Below are positions 8,578 through 16,831 of a stretch of 50,230 bases of DNA, one piece after another. Source of the DNA: Candidatus Alistipes intestinigallinarum (GTDB lineage: Bacteria > Bacteroidota > Bacteroidia > Bacteroidales > Rikenellaceae); assembly GCA_019115745.1 (NCBI GenBank), contig DXDA01000023.1, positions 1 through 50,230 of the forward strand, read 5' to 3'. The notes under the pieces are model-generated. The model had not been told where the DNA came from. It searched no databases and saw nothing but the letters and a program-made list of their open reading frames with translations. Each line of letters begins with the position of its first letter. Position 1 is the first letter of the stretch. A program made the translations under genes and the position numbers.

Positions 8578-10896
8578 ATGAAAAAGTATCTGATTTTGTT
8601 TTTCGTTGCAGCGGCTGCGGCTTTTCAGTCGTGCGACAACAACGACGACCTGTGGGATGCGATCGACGACCTGAAGAGTCGCGTATCGGCCCTCGAAACG
8701 CAGGTCGATGCCTTGAACGGCAATATCGAAGCGATGCAGGCCCTCTATAATGGCGGAGCTACGGTTTCCGAAGTGACGGAGGCCGATGGCGCCTATGTCA
8801 TTAAGTTGACGGACGGTACGACGCTTACACTGACCCAGGGCAGTGAGGCCGAGGCCGTGATCCCGGTTGTTTCGATCGACGCGAACGGCAACTGGCAGTA
8901 TTCGGTTGACGGCGGCAAGAGCTTTATTTCGTTGGGGCAGAATGCCGTAGCCGAAGATGGCACAACGCCGCAGTTCCGGATCGACGAGTCGACCGGTTGC
9001 TGGCAGGTGAACACTACGGGCGAGGAGTCCGGCTGGACGAATGTCAAGGATTCGGCGGGCAAGGATGTCAGTGCCGTGGGCGGTGAGGTGACCGACAAGT
9101 TCTTCGACAGCGTTCGAGTCGACGGTGACACGCTCTACATCAAACTGCTGGGCAGCGAAGTGGAGTTGGAAGTTCCGATTGTTGCGGATGCACTTTGTGC
9201 GATCGTCGACGCCGAAGGCAATCCGATCGAGGAGATCCAGATGTTCGATTCGGGTGTCGAGCGTTCGTTTAACGTGCAGATGCGGGGTATCGACAACACG
9301 ATTGTGACGGCTCCCGAGGGATGGACAGCCCGTCTGACCGATCCCGTTGACGAGGTTGCCACACTTTTTGTGAAGGCACCGGGAACGCTGGCTTCCGCCG
9401 GGACGACCGCAACGCGGGCTACGGCCAATACGTCGCAGGATGTGGCCATTCTGGCGACTTCGGGCAAGTATTCGTTCATTTCGAAGATTCAGGTCCAGAG
9501 CACGGGTGTTGAGGCCGAGCCTCCTACGGTTACTTCGGTAACGCCGTCCACGACGGTTCAGCCGACGGACGTGACTTTGACGTTCGACGTACAGTTTGCC
9601 AATGCCGACGGTTGGAAATATATCTGCCAGAAGTCGGATGTTGAGGCTCCGGATGCAGCGAAGGTTTTTGCTGAGGGTACGGCTGTTTTGGGGACGAGTG
9701 TGACGGTCGAGGAGCTTGAAGCACAGACGGAGTATACGATCTATGTGGTGGCCTACATCGGCGAGGAGTACAGTGCGGTTTCCACGGCTACGGGCACGAC
9801 GGCTGCCGAGCCTGTGGATCCGAACGACTACTACAATGCAGGAGTCGAGATTAATGGCATCCGTTATGACAAGGATAGCGAGGGCGCCCGTCTTTTGGAA
9901 TTTGCATCCGATGCAACTGAAGATAAATTTCAAATGACTTTCCCGGGATCGGCAACCGTTTCGTTTATTGGAAAGAATGAAAGTCCCTATGATCTTTATA
10001 CAAAACGAGATGGGGGTGCGACTATTGCTGCAGACCATGTTCTTATAGGTCGTTATGCCAATGAACGTCCAGTAATTAAGTTGGGGAACTATATTGCTCT
10101 TCGTAATGTGGGCGGAACAGTTGCTTTCAAGAATTTGGTGATTGACTGTACAGAGCTTCCTGAGAAGGTGGGTTATTCGTTCTTGATCACCAGCAGCAAT
10201 GATGGTTCCCAGGTTGGAGGCCTTGAGACTCTTGTTTTCGAAGATTGCGAAATCATTTTCAGCAAACCTGCAGTTATTTCTTTATCCGGAGCTGCGGCAA
10301 ATTCTATTGGCAACATGATTTTCCGCAATTGCAAGATCGCCTACGCCGGAACCGCCAACTCGAACTTCATTCTGGCCAACCTGTCGGATCTGACGGGTAC
10401 TGCCGGATTCCAAAGCCTTGTTTTTGAGAACAACGTCATCTACATGACCTCCGAGACTTTGTACTCGAACGTGTTGTTCAATGGGTTTATCAATAACACG
10501 ACGGACTATACGTTCCCCAACCTGTCCATTACGTTCACTCACAATACGGTTGTGAATTACCTGCCTTCGGGTGGTCAGGGCGCTATTATTGTTGCTAGCG
10601 GATGTAAATCCTTCGTTGATCTAACATCCAATATCTTCTATTCGAGTCCGACGTTGTCCCGTGCTTCCAATGTGTTTGTATTCCGCATGACGGGAGGCAA
10701 TCCTTCTACGATCGGAACCGTGACACCGAATGTGGGATATGGAGTATTCAAGACCTTGGGCAATACCTTCCGGAATTATTATGGCGGAAGCGAGATCACA
10801 ATCTTGAATGACACACCTTTCTCCAGTGCGGATTTTGCAAACGGCGTGTTTGTCAAGAAGACCGAATATGCCGATTACGGTTCGACGCTTGAATAG
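8578..10896 (+). CDS. DUF4988 lipoprotein, probable surface glycan-binding protein
   Basis: A 772-residue lipoprotein, last gene of the glycosaminoglycan operon, 19 nt after the PL29-like gene. Its lipobox ends FQSC and is followed by a coiled-coil segment (DAIDDLKSRVSALETQV) and DUF4988-type repeats closely resembling the start of the gene before it. A fibronectin-III-like domain follows (about residues 315-410, from PPTVTSVTPSTTVQP to STATGTTAAEP). The C-terminal half looks like a right-handed beta-helix built from strands such as LVFEDCEIIF, MIFRNCKIAY and LVFENNVIYM. No catalytic motif was recognised. By position it could capture polymer or support the lyase at the surface (inference). 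The last third is visibly richer in A and T than the rest. Confidence 0.65.
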   Translation: MKKYLILFFVAAAAAFQSCDNNDDLWDAIDDLKSRVSALETQVDALNGNIEAMQALYNGGATVSEVTEADGAYVIKLTDGTTLTLTQGSEAEAVIPVVSIDANGNWQYSVDGGKSFISLGQNAVAEDGTTPQFRIDESTGCWQVNTTGEESGWTNVKDSAGKDVSAVGGEVTDKFFDSVRVDGDTLYIKLLGSEVELEVPIVADALCAIVDAEGNPIEEIQMFDSGVERSFNVQMRGIDNTIVTAPEGWTARLTDPVDEVATLFVKAPGTLASAGTTATRATANTSQDVAILATSGKYSFISKIQVQSTGVEAEPPTVTSVTPSTTVQPTDVTLTFDVQFANADGWKYICQKSDVEAPDAAKVFAEGTAVLGTSVTVEELEAQTEYTIYVVAYIGEEYSAVSTATGTTAAEPVDPNDYYNAGVEINGIRYDKDSEGARLLEFASDATEDKFQMTFPGSATVSFIGKNESPYDLYTKRDGGATIAADHVLIGRYANERPVIKLGNYIALRNVGGTVAFKNLVIDCTELPEKVGYSFLITSSNDGSQVGGLETLVFEDCEIIFSKPAVISLSGAAANSIGNMIFRNCKIAYAGTANSNFILANLSDLTGTAGFQSLVFENNVIYMTSETLYSNVLFNGFINNTTDYTFPNLSITFTHNTVVNYLPSGGQGAIIVASGCKSFVDLTSNIFYSSPTLSRASNVFVFRMTGGNPSTIGTVTPNVGYGVFKTLGNTFRNYYGGSEITILNDTPFSSADFANGVFVKKTEYADYGSTLE

Positions 10897-10915
10897 TCGA
10901 GAAAATGTTGATACG

Positions 10916-10956
10916 AATAAAGGCTGCCCATTTGGGCAGCCTTTATTGTTTGTTTT
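10916..10956 (+). terminator. Intrinsic terminator of the GAG operon
   Basis: A perfect 14-bp stem (10916-10929 with 10934-10947, loop ATTT) begins AATAAAGGCTGCCC and is followed by a T-rich run GTTTGTTTTTG. It ends the five-gene operon. The A-rich left side also makes it usable from the opposite strand. Confidence 0.92.
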
Positions 10957-10971
10957 TGTTTGTGCTTGGGC

Positions 10972-11142
10972 GATCCTGGATTCCCGCGAAAGCGGGAATG
11001 ACCGTTGAGGTTGTCATTCTCCGTCAAGCGGGGAATCCACCCGGCTAAGAGCCGGGCTCTATGGACGGAGGAGTGTTGAAAGGATTGGATGCAAATCTCC
11101 GCACCCGCGCCTTGTCATTTCCGCCTTGAGCGGAAATCCAGG
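10972..11142. repeat. Cluster of REP-like palindromic repeats
   Basis: This gene-free stretch between the operon terminator and manA holds three related imperfect palindromes: 10980-10999 (arms ATTCCCGC/GCGGGAAT), 11013-11044 (degenerate) and 11117-11137 (arms ATTTCCGC/GCGGAAAT). Each is flanked by GTCATT on one side and ATCC on the other; the first is in the opposite orientation to the other two. A further 7-bp stem CCCGGCT/AGCCGGG lies at 11040-11056. The pattern is that of REP/BIME elements. No coding potential is seen. Confidence 0.6.
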
Positions 11143-11199
11143 CTCGTTGAAGCGCAGAACAAGGTCGGCCCCCCCCTTCACTCGCTCCTTCGCCCACAA

Positions 11200-11218
11200 A
11201 ACCCCTTTCTTAAAGGGG
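11200..11218 (-). terminator. Probable terminator of the ROK-manA operon
   Basis: On the minus strand, just after the manA stop, arms CCCCTTT and AAAGGGG (11212-11218 and 11202-11208) enclose a 3-nt loop and are followed by TTTTG. The stem is short and the T run is brief, so efficiency may be modest. Confidence 0.55.
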
Positions 11219-11223
11219 CGGGG

Positions 11224-12189
11224 TCAGTCGATCCAGCTCGTGAGGAGCTTCAGCGTGCCGTCGGGCACCATGCGCAGCGACTGCGCCGAAGCCGGAACCA
11301 GCACCGTCTCTCCTTGATGCACCGGAACCGTTTCGCCTCGGTCATCGGTCAGCGTGCCGTGCCCTTCGAGACACATCACCACCACGAACGAATCCCGTGC
11401 CGAAAGGTCGAGCGTCTGCTCGCGGGTCAGATCGAAGAGCGACGTCGTGAAGTAGGGGCACGCAACCAACTCGACCCGCGTGTCGTGTTCCGGGGTGTAG
11501 TGCGTCCGGTAATCGGGCAGCACGGTATAGTCGATGGCCCCTTTGGCCTGCTCGGTGTGCAGTTCGCGGGGTTTGCCGTCGGCGCCCACCCGTCCGTAAT
11601 CGTAGATGCGGTAGGTGATGTTCGACGTCTGCTGAATCTCGGCGATGAACGACCCCGAACCGATGGCGTGCACGCGGCCCGCGGGCAGGAAGAAGACATC
11701 CCCCGGACGGATGGCATACCGGGCCAACAGGTCGGTGATGGTGTTGTCCGCGACACTGGCCTCGTACTCCTCGGGGGTTACCTGCTTCGAGAAGCCCGAC
11801 AGCAGGTGGGCGTCCTCATCGGTCGAGACGACGTACCACATCTCGGTTTTACCCTTCGAGTGGTGGCGCTCCCAGGCCAGCGCATCGTTCGGGTGCACCT
11901 GGATCGAGAGGTCCTGACGCGCGTCGATGAACTTGATCAGCAGCGGGAATTCGTTGCCGAATCGCTCGTAGTTGGCTTTTCCCAGCAGCGCGGCACCGTG
12001 ACGGGCCAGCAGGTCGGGGAGTTTTGTCCCCGCCTCGGGGCCTTCGGCTACGACGGACTCGTTGCCTTCGACCCCCGAGAGCTCCCAACTCTCGCCGATA
12101 TTGTGCTGGTCGGTGGCGATCTCTTTGTAGGGGGCGATCTTTTCGCCGCCCCAGATCAGGGATTTCAGAATCGGTTGGAACTTATACAT
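11224..12189 (-). CDS. manA: Mannose-6-phosphate isomerase, type I
   Basis: A 321-residue cupin-fold, zinc-dependent isomerase that interconverts mannose-6-phosphate and fructose-6-phosphate in the cytosol. The metal site is visible: Q and H in SIQVHPND, E in GKTEMWYV, and H in GRVHAIGSG. The length fits the short (Bacillus/Bacteroidota) class rather than the longer enterobacterial enzyme. It starts 4 nt after the stop of the upstream ROK kinase and is probably cotranscribed, so the pair could phosphorylate a hexose and route it into glycolysis or GDP-mannose synthesis. The role in vivo is inferred from family and context. Confidence 0.93.
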   Translation of the reverse strand: MYKFQPILKSLIWGGEKIAPYKEIATDQHNIGESWELSGVEGNESVVAEGPEAGTKLPDLLARHGAALLGKANYERFGNEFPLLIKFIDARQDLSIQVHPNDALAWERHHSKGKTEMWYVVSTDEDAHLLSGFSKQVTPEEYEASVADNTITDLLARYAIRPGDVFFLPAGRVHAIGSGSFIAEIQQTSNITYRIYDYGRVGADGKPRELHTEQAKGAIDYTVLPDYRTHYTPEHDTRVELVACPYFTTSLFDLTREQTLDLSARDSFVVVMCLEGHGTLTDDRGETVPVHQGETVLVPASAQSLRMVPDGTLKLLTSWID

Positions 12190-12193
12190 TTCG

Positions 12194-13303
12194 TTATGCG
12201 TTGTTTTGTGCGTCCAGTTGACTCAGTGCGAAAGCGTAGGCACCGACCGAGATGGCGCGGCTGGCGCCCAGTTTGGAGATCGTCACGCCGATGCGTTTCT
12301 GCGGATCGTAGGCTACGTAGCGATCCGTGCCATAGACCTTGAGCGTGCGGTTGTCGCCGCGTGCGAATTCGAGGAATTCGGCCTCGTCGTCCAGGTCATA
12401 GACCTTCATCTGCACACGGTTGAGTTCGTTGCCGTCGAACTGGTGGATCTTCGAGCGCAGTTCGCGCAGGAGGCTTGGCATGATCCACTTCCGGGCTGCG
12501 GTGATGCCGCCTCCGATGACGATCAGGCCGTCGATCAGCGTCACGGCCGTGGCCATGGCGTCACCGGCCACTTCGCCGAACTCCGCGAAGGTCTTTTGTG
12601 CGGCTTCCGCATCGCCCGGGCGTTTGCCGTCGGCGATTTCGCAGATATCCTTCGGTTCGAGCCCGTGGTTGGGATTGCCGGTCAGCTCGCCGTAGACGCG
12701 CTTGATGGCCCGCACGGCCACGCCGTCCTCGACGATGATGTCGGGGAACTTCTTGTGCTTCAGGCAGAAGGTCTCCACGCAGGAGTTGTCGCCACGGTTC
12801 AGTCGGTTGTCGACGACGATGCCGATTCCGAATCCCGTGCCGAAGGTGTAGCCGAGGAGGTTTTTGTAGCGTTTCGGGCTGTGGAGGGCTTCGAGCCGGG
12901 CGTTGATTTCGGGCAGGGCGCCGCCCAGGGCCTCACCGTAGGCGAAGAGATCGCCGTCGTTGTTGATGAAGACCGGGATTCCGAACGTCGCTTCGAGGAA
13001 GGGGCCCAGGGCCACGCCGTCGCGGAACGACGGGAAGTTGGGCAGGAAGCCCCCGATGATGCCGTTCGGATAGTCGGCCGGGCCGGGGAATGCGAAGCTG
13101 ATGGCTACGGGTTTCTCCGGGAGTCGGGCGATGATCTGTCGGAAACCGTCGACCATCGTGGCGAGGCACTCGTCCAGGTTGGCGGCGTGCGACGGCATGG
13201 TGATGGGTTCGACGATGAACTGGTTGGCCTGCATGGCTCCGAAGACGAAGTTCGTGCCGCCGGCGTCGAGGGTGATGACCACCCGGTTGTCATGACTGTA
13301 CAT
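12194..13303 (-). CDS. ROK-family sugar kinase
   Basis: A 369-residue member of the ROK/ASKHA kinase family. The N-terminus carries the phosphate-binding DAGGTNF, and the middle shows FAFPGPADYPNG and the catalytic-loop-like FINNDGDLFAYGEALGG. The glycine-rich YTFGTGFGIGIVV follows. The segment after it (NRGDNSCVETFCLKHK) lacks the usual ROK AGE-GH and CxCGxxGCxE zinc site, and the protein is longer than the roughly 300 residues common in the family. Gene order with manA suggests glucose, mannose or fructose as substrate, without choosing between them. It is the first gene of the two-gene unit, 38 nt downstream of a well-formed promoter. Confidence 0.85.
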   Translation of the reverse strand: MYSHDNRVVITLDAGGTNFVFGAMQANQFIVEPITMPSHAANLDECLATMVDGFRQIIARLPEKPVAISFAFPGPADYPNGIIGGFLPNFPSFRDGVALGPFLEATFGIPVFINNDGDLFAYGEALGGALPEINARLEALHSPKRYKNLLGYTFGTGFGIGIVVDNRLNRGDNSCVETFCLKHKKFPDIIVEDGVAVRAIKRVYGELTGNPNHGLEPKDICEIADGKRPGDAEAAQKTFAEFGEVAGDAMATAVTLIDGLIVIGGGITAARKWIMPSLLRELRSKIHQFDGNELNRVQMKVYDLDDEAEFLEFARGDNRTLKVYGTDRYVAYDPQKRIGVTISKLGASRAISVGAYAFALSQLDAQNNA

Positions 13304-13341
13304 ATCGAGTTTGTGGTTGGATTGTTCCGGTTCCTATCCCA

Positions 13342-13373
13342 CAAAGGTAGCGATTTTTGCCGGTATTGCCAAG
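13342..13373 (-). promoter_or_regulatory. Promoter of the ROK-manA operon
   Basis: On the minus strand a -33-like CTTG (13373-13370) is followed after exactly 20 nt by TACCTTTG (13349-13342), a match to TAnnTTTG. Transcription would start near 13337, giving a leader of about 33 nt. Confidence 0.7.
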
Positions 13374-13393
13374 CCGAAAGGGGAGAAGCGCAT

Positions 13394-13431
13394 AAAAAAC
13401 GAAATCCGGAGGCTGCAGCTTCCGGATTTCG
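13394..13431 (-). terminator. Terminator of the ilv-asnB operon
   Basis: On the minus strand downstream of asnB, an 11-bp stem with arms CGAAATCCGGA and TCCGGATTTCG encloses a loop containing GCTGCAGC (13400-13431). It is followed by six T residues. It separates asnB from the ROK promoter. Confidence 0.85.
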
Positions 13432-13464
13432 CGGGTTGTGATGCCGTTTTTTGGCGGCGGAGGG

Positions 13465-15141
13465 TCAGATTTCGTGCGTGAGGTCGGTGTTGTGCACGCC
13501 GAGCACGGCACGCCCCGAGGGGTCGTTGCAGTTGGCGAAGGATTGGTCCCAGGCCAGCGCTTCGGCCGTGCTGCACGCCACCGACGGCACCGAAGGTACG
13601 CACGCCGCTGCGGTCTGCGACGGGAAGTGCTCCTCGAAGATCGAACGGTAGTAGTACTCCTCCTTGTTCTGCGGCGGGTTGACGGGGAAACGCTCGGCGG
13701 CGTGCTCCATCTCGCGGTCCGACACCGCCTCGGAGGTGATCCGCTTCAGCGTGTCGATCCACCCGTAACCCACGCCGTCGGAGAACTGCTCCTTCTGCCT
13801 CCAGACGATCTCTTCGGGCAGCAGATCCTCGAAGGCCTTGCGCAGCACCCACTTTTCGATGCGGCCCTTTCCGGCCATCTTGGCTGCGGGGTTCAAGCGC
13901 ATGGCCACGTCGAGGAACTCCTTGTCGAGAAACGGCACACGCCCCTCGACACCCCACGCGGCGAGCGACTTGTTGGCCCTCAGACAGTCGTAGAGGTGCA
14001 GTCGGCCGATCTTGCGCACGGTCTCCTCGTGGAAGGCCTGCGCGTTGGGCGCCTTGTGGAAGTAGAGGTATCCGCCGAAGATCTCGTCGGCGCCCTCGCC
14101 CGAGAGGACCATCTTGATGCCCATCGACTTGATGACCCGCGCCAGCAGGTACATCGGCGTCGAGGCGCGGACCGTGGTCACGTCGTAGGTCTCGATGTAG
14201 TAGATCACGTCGCGGATGGCGTCCAGACCCTCCTGAATCGTGTAGTGGATCTCGTGGTGGACCGTCCCGATGTGGTCGGCGACCTTGCGGGCCGCGGCCA
14301 GGTCGGGCGACCCGGCCAGCCCCACGGCGAAGGAGTGCAACTGCGGCCACCAGGCCTCTTCGCGGCCTCCGCTTTCGACGCGGCGGTCGGCGAACTTCTT
14401 GGCCACGGCCGAGATGATCGACGAGTCGAGCCCGCCCGAGAGCAGCACGCCGTACGGGACGTCGGACATCAACTGCCGTTTCACGGCCTCTTCGAGTGCC
14501 GTGCGGAGCGAGGCGATGTCGGCCGGGTTCTCCTTCACGGCGTCGTAATCGAACCAGTCGCGCCGGTACCAGCGAATCATTTTGCCCTCCTTCGACGACC
14601 AGTAGTGTCCGGGCAGGAAGGGCTGGATCGTGGTGCAAACCCCTTCGAGCGCCTTCAGCTCCGAGGCGACGTAGAACTGCTCGTCGCGGTCCCAGCCGAT
14701 GTAGAGTGGAATGACGCCGATCGGGTCGCGGGCGATGAGGTATTCGTCGTGCTCGATGTCGTAGAGCGCGAAGGCGAAGATGCCGCTGATCTTTTCGAGC
14801 AGTCCGATCCCGAACTTGCGGTAGAGCGGCAGAATCACTTCACAGTCGGATCCGGTCAGGAATTCGTACTCTCCGGCTAGTTCGGCGCGGATCTCCTGGT
14901 GGTTGTAAATCTCCCCGTTGACGGCCAGGACGAGCTTTCCGTCGCGGCTGTAGAGGGGTTGCCGGCCCGACTGGGGGTCGACGATCGAGAGCCGTTCGTG
15001 CGAAAGAATCGCCCGCTCGCCGCAGTAGATTCCCGACCAGTCGGGGCCGCGGTGGCGAATCTGTTTCGACATTTTCAGCACCTGGGTGCGCAACGCATCC
15101 GACTGTTGCCGGATGTCGAATAATCCTACGAATCCACACAT
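13465..15141 (-). CDS. asnB: Asparagine synthase (glutamine-hydrolysing)
   Basis: A 558-residue two-domain enzyme that makes asparagine from aspartate, ATP and glutamine. The N-terminal Ntn glutaminase domain begins directly with the C2 nucleophile (MCGFVGLFD) and shows RHRGPDWSG and AVNGEIYNHQE. The C-terminal synthetase domain carries the PP-loop LLSGGLDSSIISA. The length matches the E. coli AsnB type. It is last in the ilvDBNC operon, only 21 nt after ilvC, an unusual partner for branched-chain genes, so its expression probably follows the ilv attenuator. A terminator lies 34 nt downstream. Confidence 0.93.
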   Translation of the reverse strand: MCGFVGLFDIRQQSDALRTQVLKMSKQIRHRGPDWSGIYCGERAILSHERLSIVDPQSGRQPLYSRDGKLVLAVNGEIYNHQEIRAELAGEYEFLTGSDCEVILPLYRKFGIGLLEKISGIFAFALYDIEHDEYLIARDPIGVIPLYIGWDRDEQFYVASELKALEGVCTTIQPFLPGHYWSSKEGKMIRWYRRDWFDYDAVKENPADIASLRTALEEAVKRQLMSDVPYGVLLSGGLDSSIISAVAKKFADRRVESGGREEAWWPQLHSFAVGLAGSPDLAAARKVADHIGTVHHEIHYTIQEGLDAIRDVIYYIETYDVTTVRASTPMYLLARVIKSMGIKMVLSGEGADEIFGGYLYFHKAPNAQAFHEETVRKIGRLHLYDCLRANKSLAAWGVEGRVPFLDKEFLDVAMRLNPAAKMAGKGRIEKWVLRKAFEDLLPEEIVWRQKEQFSDGVGYGWIDTLKRITSEAVSDREMEHAAERFPVNPPQNKEEYYYRSIFEEHFPSQTAAACVPSVPSVACSTAEALAWDQSFANCNDPSGRAVLGVHNTDLTHEI

Positions 15142-15162
15142 ACGTTATCGGTTGTTAGCTGA

Positions 15163-16209
15163 TCAGTTGTTTTCGGGGCGAAGTTTGCGGACGACGGCTC
15201 CGGCCTGCCACATTTCGCTTTCGCGCATTTCGCGCAGCTCCTCGTTGAGCTTCGTGCGGTAGTCGGGCTTGCTGTTGGAGTCGATCGAGATCTGGGCTTC
15301 GTTTCCGCTGCGGACGCTCTCGTAGAGCTCCTCGAAGACGGGCTTCGTGGCGTCGCGGAAGCGCTTCCACCAGTCGAGTGCGCCGCGCTGTGCCGTGGTC
15401 GAGCAGTTGGCGTACATCCAGTCCATGCCGTTTTCGGCGACGAGCGGCATGAGCGACTGCGTGAGCTCCTCGATGGTCTCGTTGAAGGCCTCCGAGGGGG
15501 TGTGTCCGTGGGCGCGCAGCGTGTCGTACTGGGCGGCGAAGATGCCCTGGATGGCACCCATCAGCGTACCGCGCTCACCCGTCAGGTCGGAGTAGACCTC
15601 TCGCTGGAAGTCGGTCTCGAAGAGGTAGCCCGATCCGACGCCGATGCCGAGTGCGATGACGCGCTCCATGGCGCGTCCCGTGGCGTCCTGGAAGACGGCG
15701 TAGCTGGAGTTCAGGCCGCGGCCCTGGAGGAACATGCGGCGCAGCGACGTACCCGAACCCTTCGGGGCGATCAGGATGACGTCGACGTCGGCCGGCGGGA
15801 TGATGCCCGTGCGCTCCTTGTAGGTGATGCCGAAGCCGTGCGAGAAGTAGAGGGCCTTGCCGGGGGTGAGGTGCTTCTTGATCGTGGGCCATACGGCGAT
15901 CTGCCCGGCGTCCGAAAGCAGGTACTGGATGATCGTACCGCGCTCGGCGGCCTCTTCGATCTCGAAGAGCGTCTCGCCCGGCACCCAACCATCCTCGACG
16001 GCCTTGTCCCAGCTCTTCGAGCCCTTGCGCTGTCCGACGATGACGCGGAAGCCGTTGTCACGCAGGTTGAGCGACTGCCCGGGGCCCTGCACGCCGTAGC
16101 CGATGACGGCAATGGTTTCCTCCTTGAGGACCTCACGAGCCTTCTCCAACGGGAACTCTTCACGGGTTACGACGTTCTCTTCGACGCCGCCAAAATTGAT
16201 CTTTGCCAT
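15163..16209 (-). CDS. ilvC: Ketol-acid reductoisomerase
   Basis: A 348-residue class I reductoisomerase, the second step of valine and isoleucine synthesis, converting acetolactate or acetohydroxybutyrate to the dihydroxy acid with NAD(P)H and Mg. The Rossmann loop reads AVIGYGVQGPGQS, then the nucleotide-specificity region VGQRKGSKSW. The C-terminal knotted domain contains ETDFQREVYSDLTGERG and IEELTQSLMPL with metal-binding acidic residues. It lies between ilvN (60 nt upstream) and asnB (21 nt downstream). Product and pathway are secure; cofactor preference is not assigned. Confidence 0.96.
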   Translation of the reverse strand: MAKINFGGVEENVVTREEFPLEKAREVLKEETIAVIGYGVQGPGQSLNLRDNGFRVIVGQRKGSKSWDKAVEDGWVPGETLFEIEEAAERGTIIQYLLSDAGQIAVWPTIKKHLTPGKALYFSHGFGITYKERTGIIPPADVDVILIAPKGSGTSLRRMFLQGRGLNSSYAVFQDATGRAMERVIALGIGVGSGYLFETDFQREVYSDLTGERGTLMGAIQGIFAAQYDTLRAHGHTPSEAFNETIEELTQSLMPLVAENGMDWMYANCSTTAQRGALDWWKRFRDATKPVFEELYESVRSGNEAQISIDSNSKPDYRTKLNEELREMRESEMWQAGAVVRKLRPENN

Positions 16210-16269
16210 AGTTTTATACGTTTTGGTTGTTGTTTGTAGATGTCTTTTTTGGGGAGGGCAGAGCGGATG

Positions 16270-16821
16270 TCAGATCGCCTCCTGCACCTGTTCCGGATTT
16301 TTGCGCATTTTTTCCAGTTCTTCGAGATACTCGTTCAGCAGCTCGCGCTTCGACTTGATGACGGCCACCGTGCCGCTGCGCACGAACTGCTGTACGCCGT
16401 AGGGCTGCAACAGCCGGAACAGCTCCTGGGTTTCGCTCTTGTGTCCGGTCTTCTCGACGACGATGTAGTCGGAGTCGATCTCCAGGATGCGCACGTTGTG
16501 CCGCCGGACGAGCTGTTCGACGCTGCTGCTGCGCGTCACCTTGTAGAGTGCGATCTCCTGTTGCACGACCTCGTCGGGGCGGTAGACGAAGGTCTTCAGC
16601 ACGTCGATCTTCTTCTCGACCTGCCGCACGACCTTCTCCACGGTCTCGGGCGAGGTGCGCACGACGATCGTAAACTTGTGAATGCCCTGCAGGGCCGATT
16701 CCGAGGTCGTGAGGCTCTCGATGTTGACGTTGCGGCAGGTGAAGACCGTGGTGATCTGGCTCAGCAGACCGACTTTGTTTTCCGAAAATACGGTGATGAT
16801 GTATTCCTGTTCCATATCCAT
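16270..16821 (-). CDS. ilvN: Acetolactate synthase regulatory (small) subunit
   Basis: A 183-residue small subunit with an N-terminal ACT domain (IITVFSENKVGLLSQITTVFTCRNVNIESLT) and the ALS_ss C-terminal domain. It activates IlvB and confers valine feedback. The ATG at 16821 was preferred, 10 nt after the ilvB stop; a second ATG six nt later (16815) is equally possible. A longer open frame running back to 16926 overlaps ilvB and its first 35 codons show no ACT similarity. The gene follows ilvB directly, as expected for a two-subunit enzyme. The symbol ilvN rather than ilvH is a naming choice. Confidence 0.9.
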   Translation of the reverse strand: MDMEQEYIITVFSENKVGLLSQITTVFTCRNVNIESLTTSESALQGIHKFTIVVRTSPETVEKVVRQVEKKIDVLKTFVYRPDEVVQQEIALYKVTRSSSVEQLVRRHNVRILEIDSDYIVVEKTGHKSETQELFRLLQPYGVQQFVRSGTVAVIKSKRELLNEYLEELEKMRKNPEQVQEAI

Positions 16822-16831
16822 GATCGGCAAT

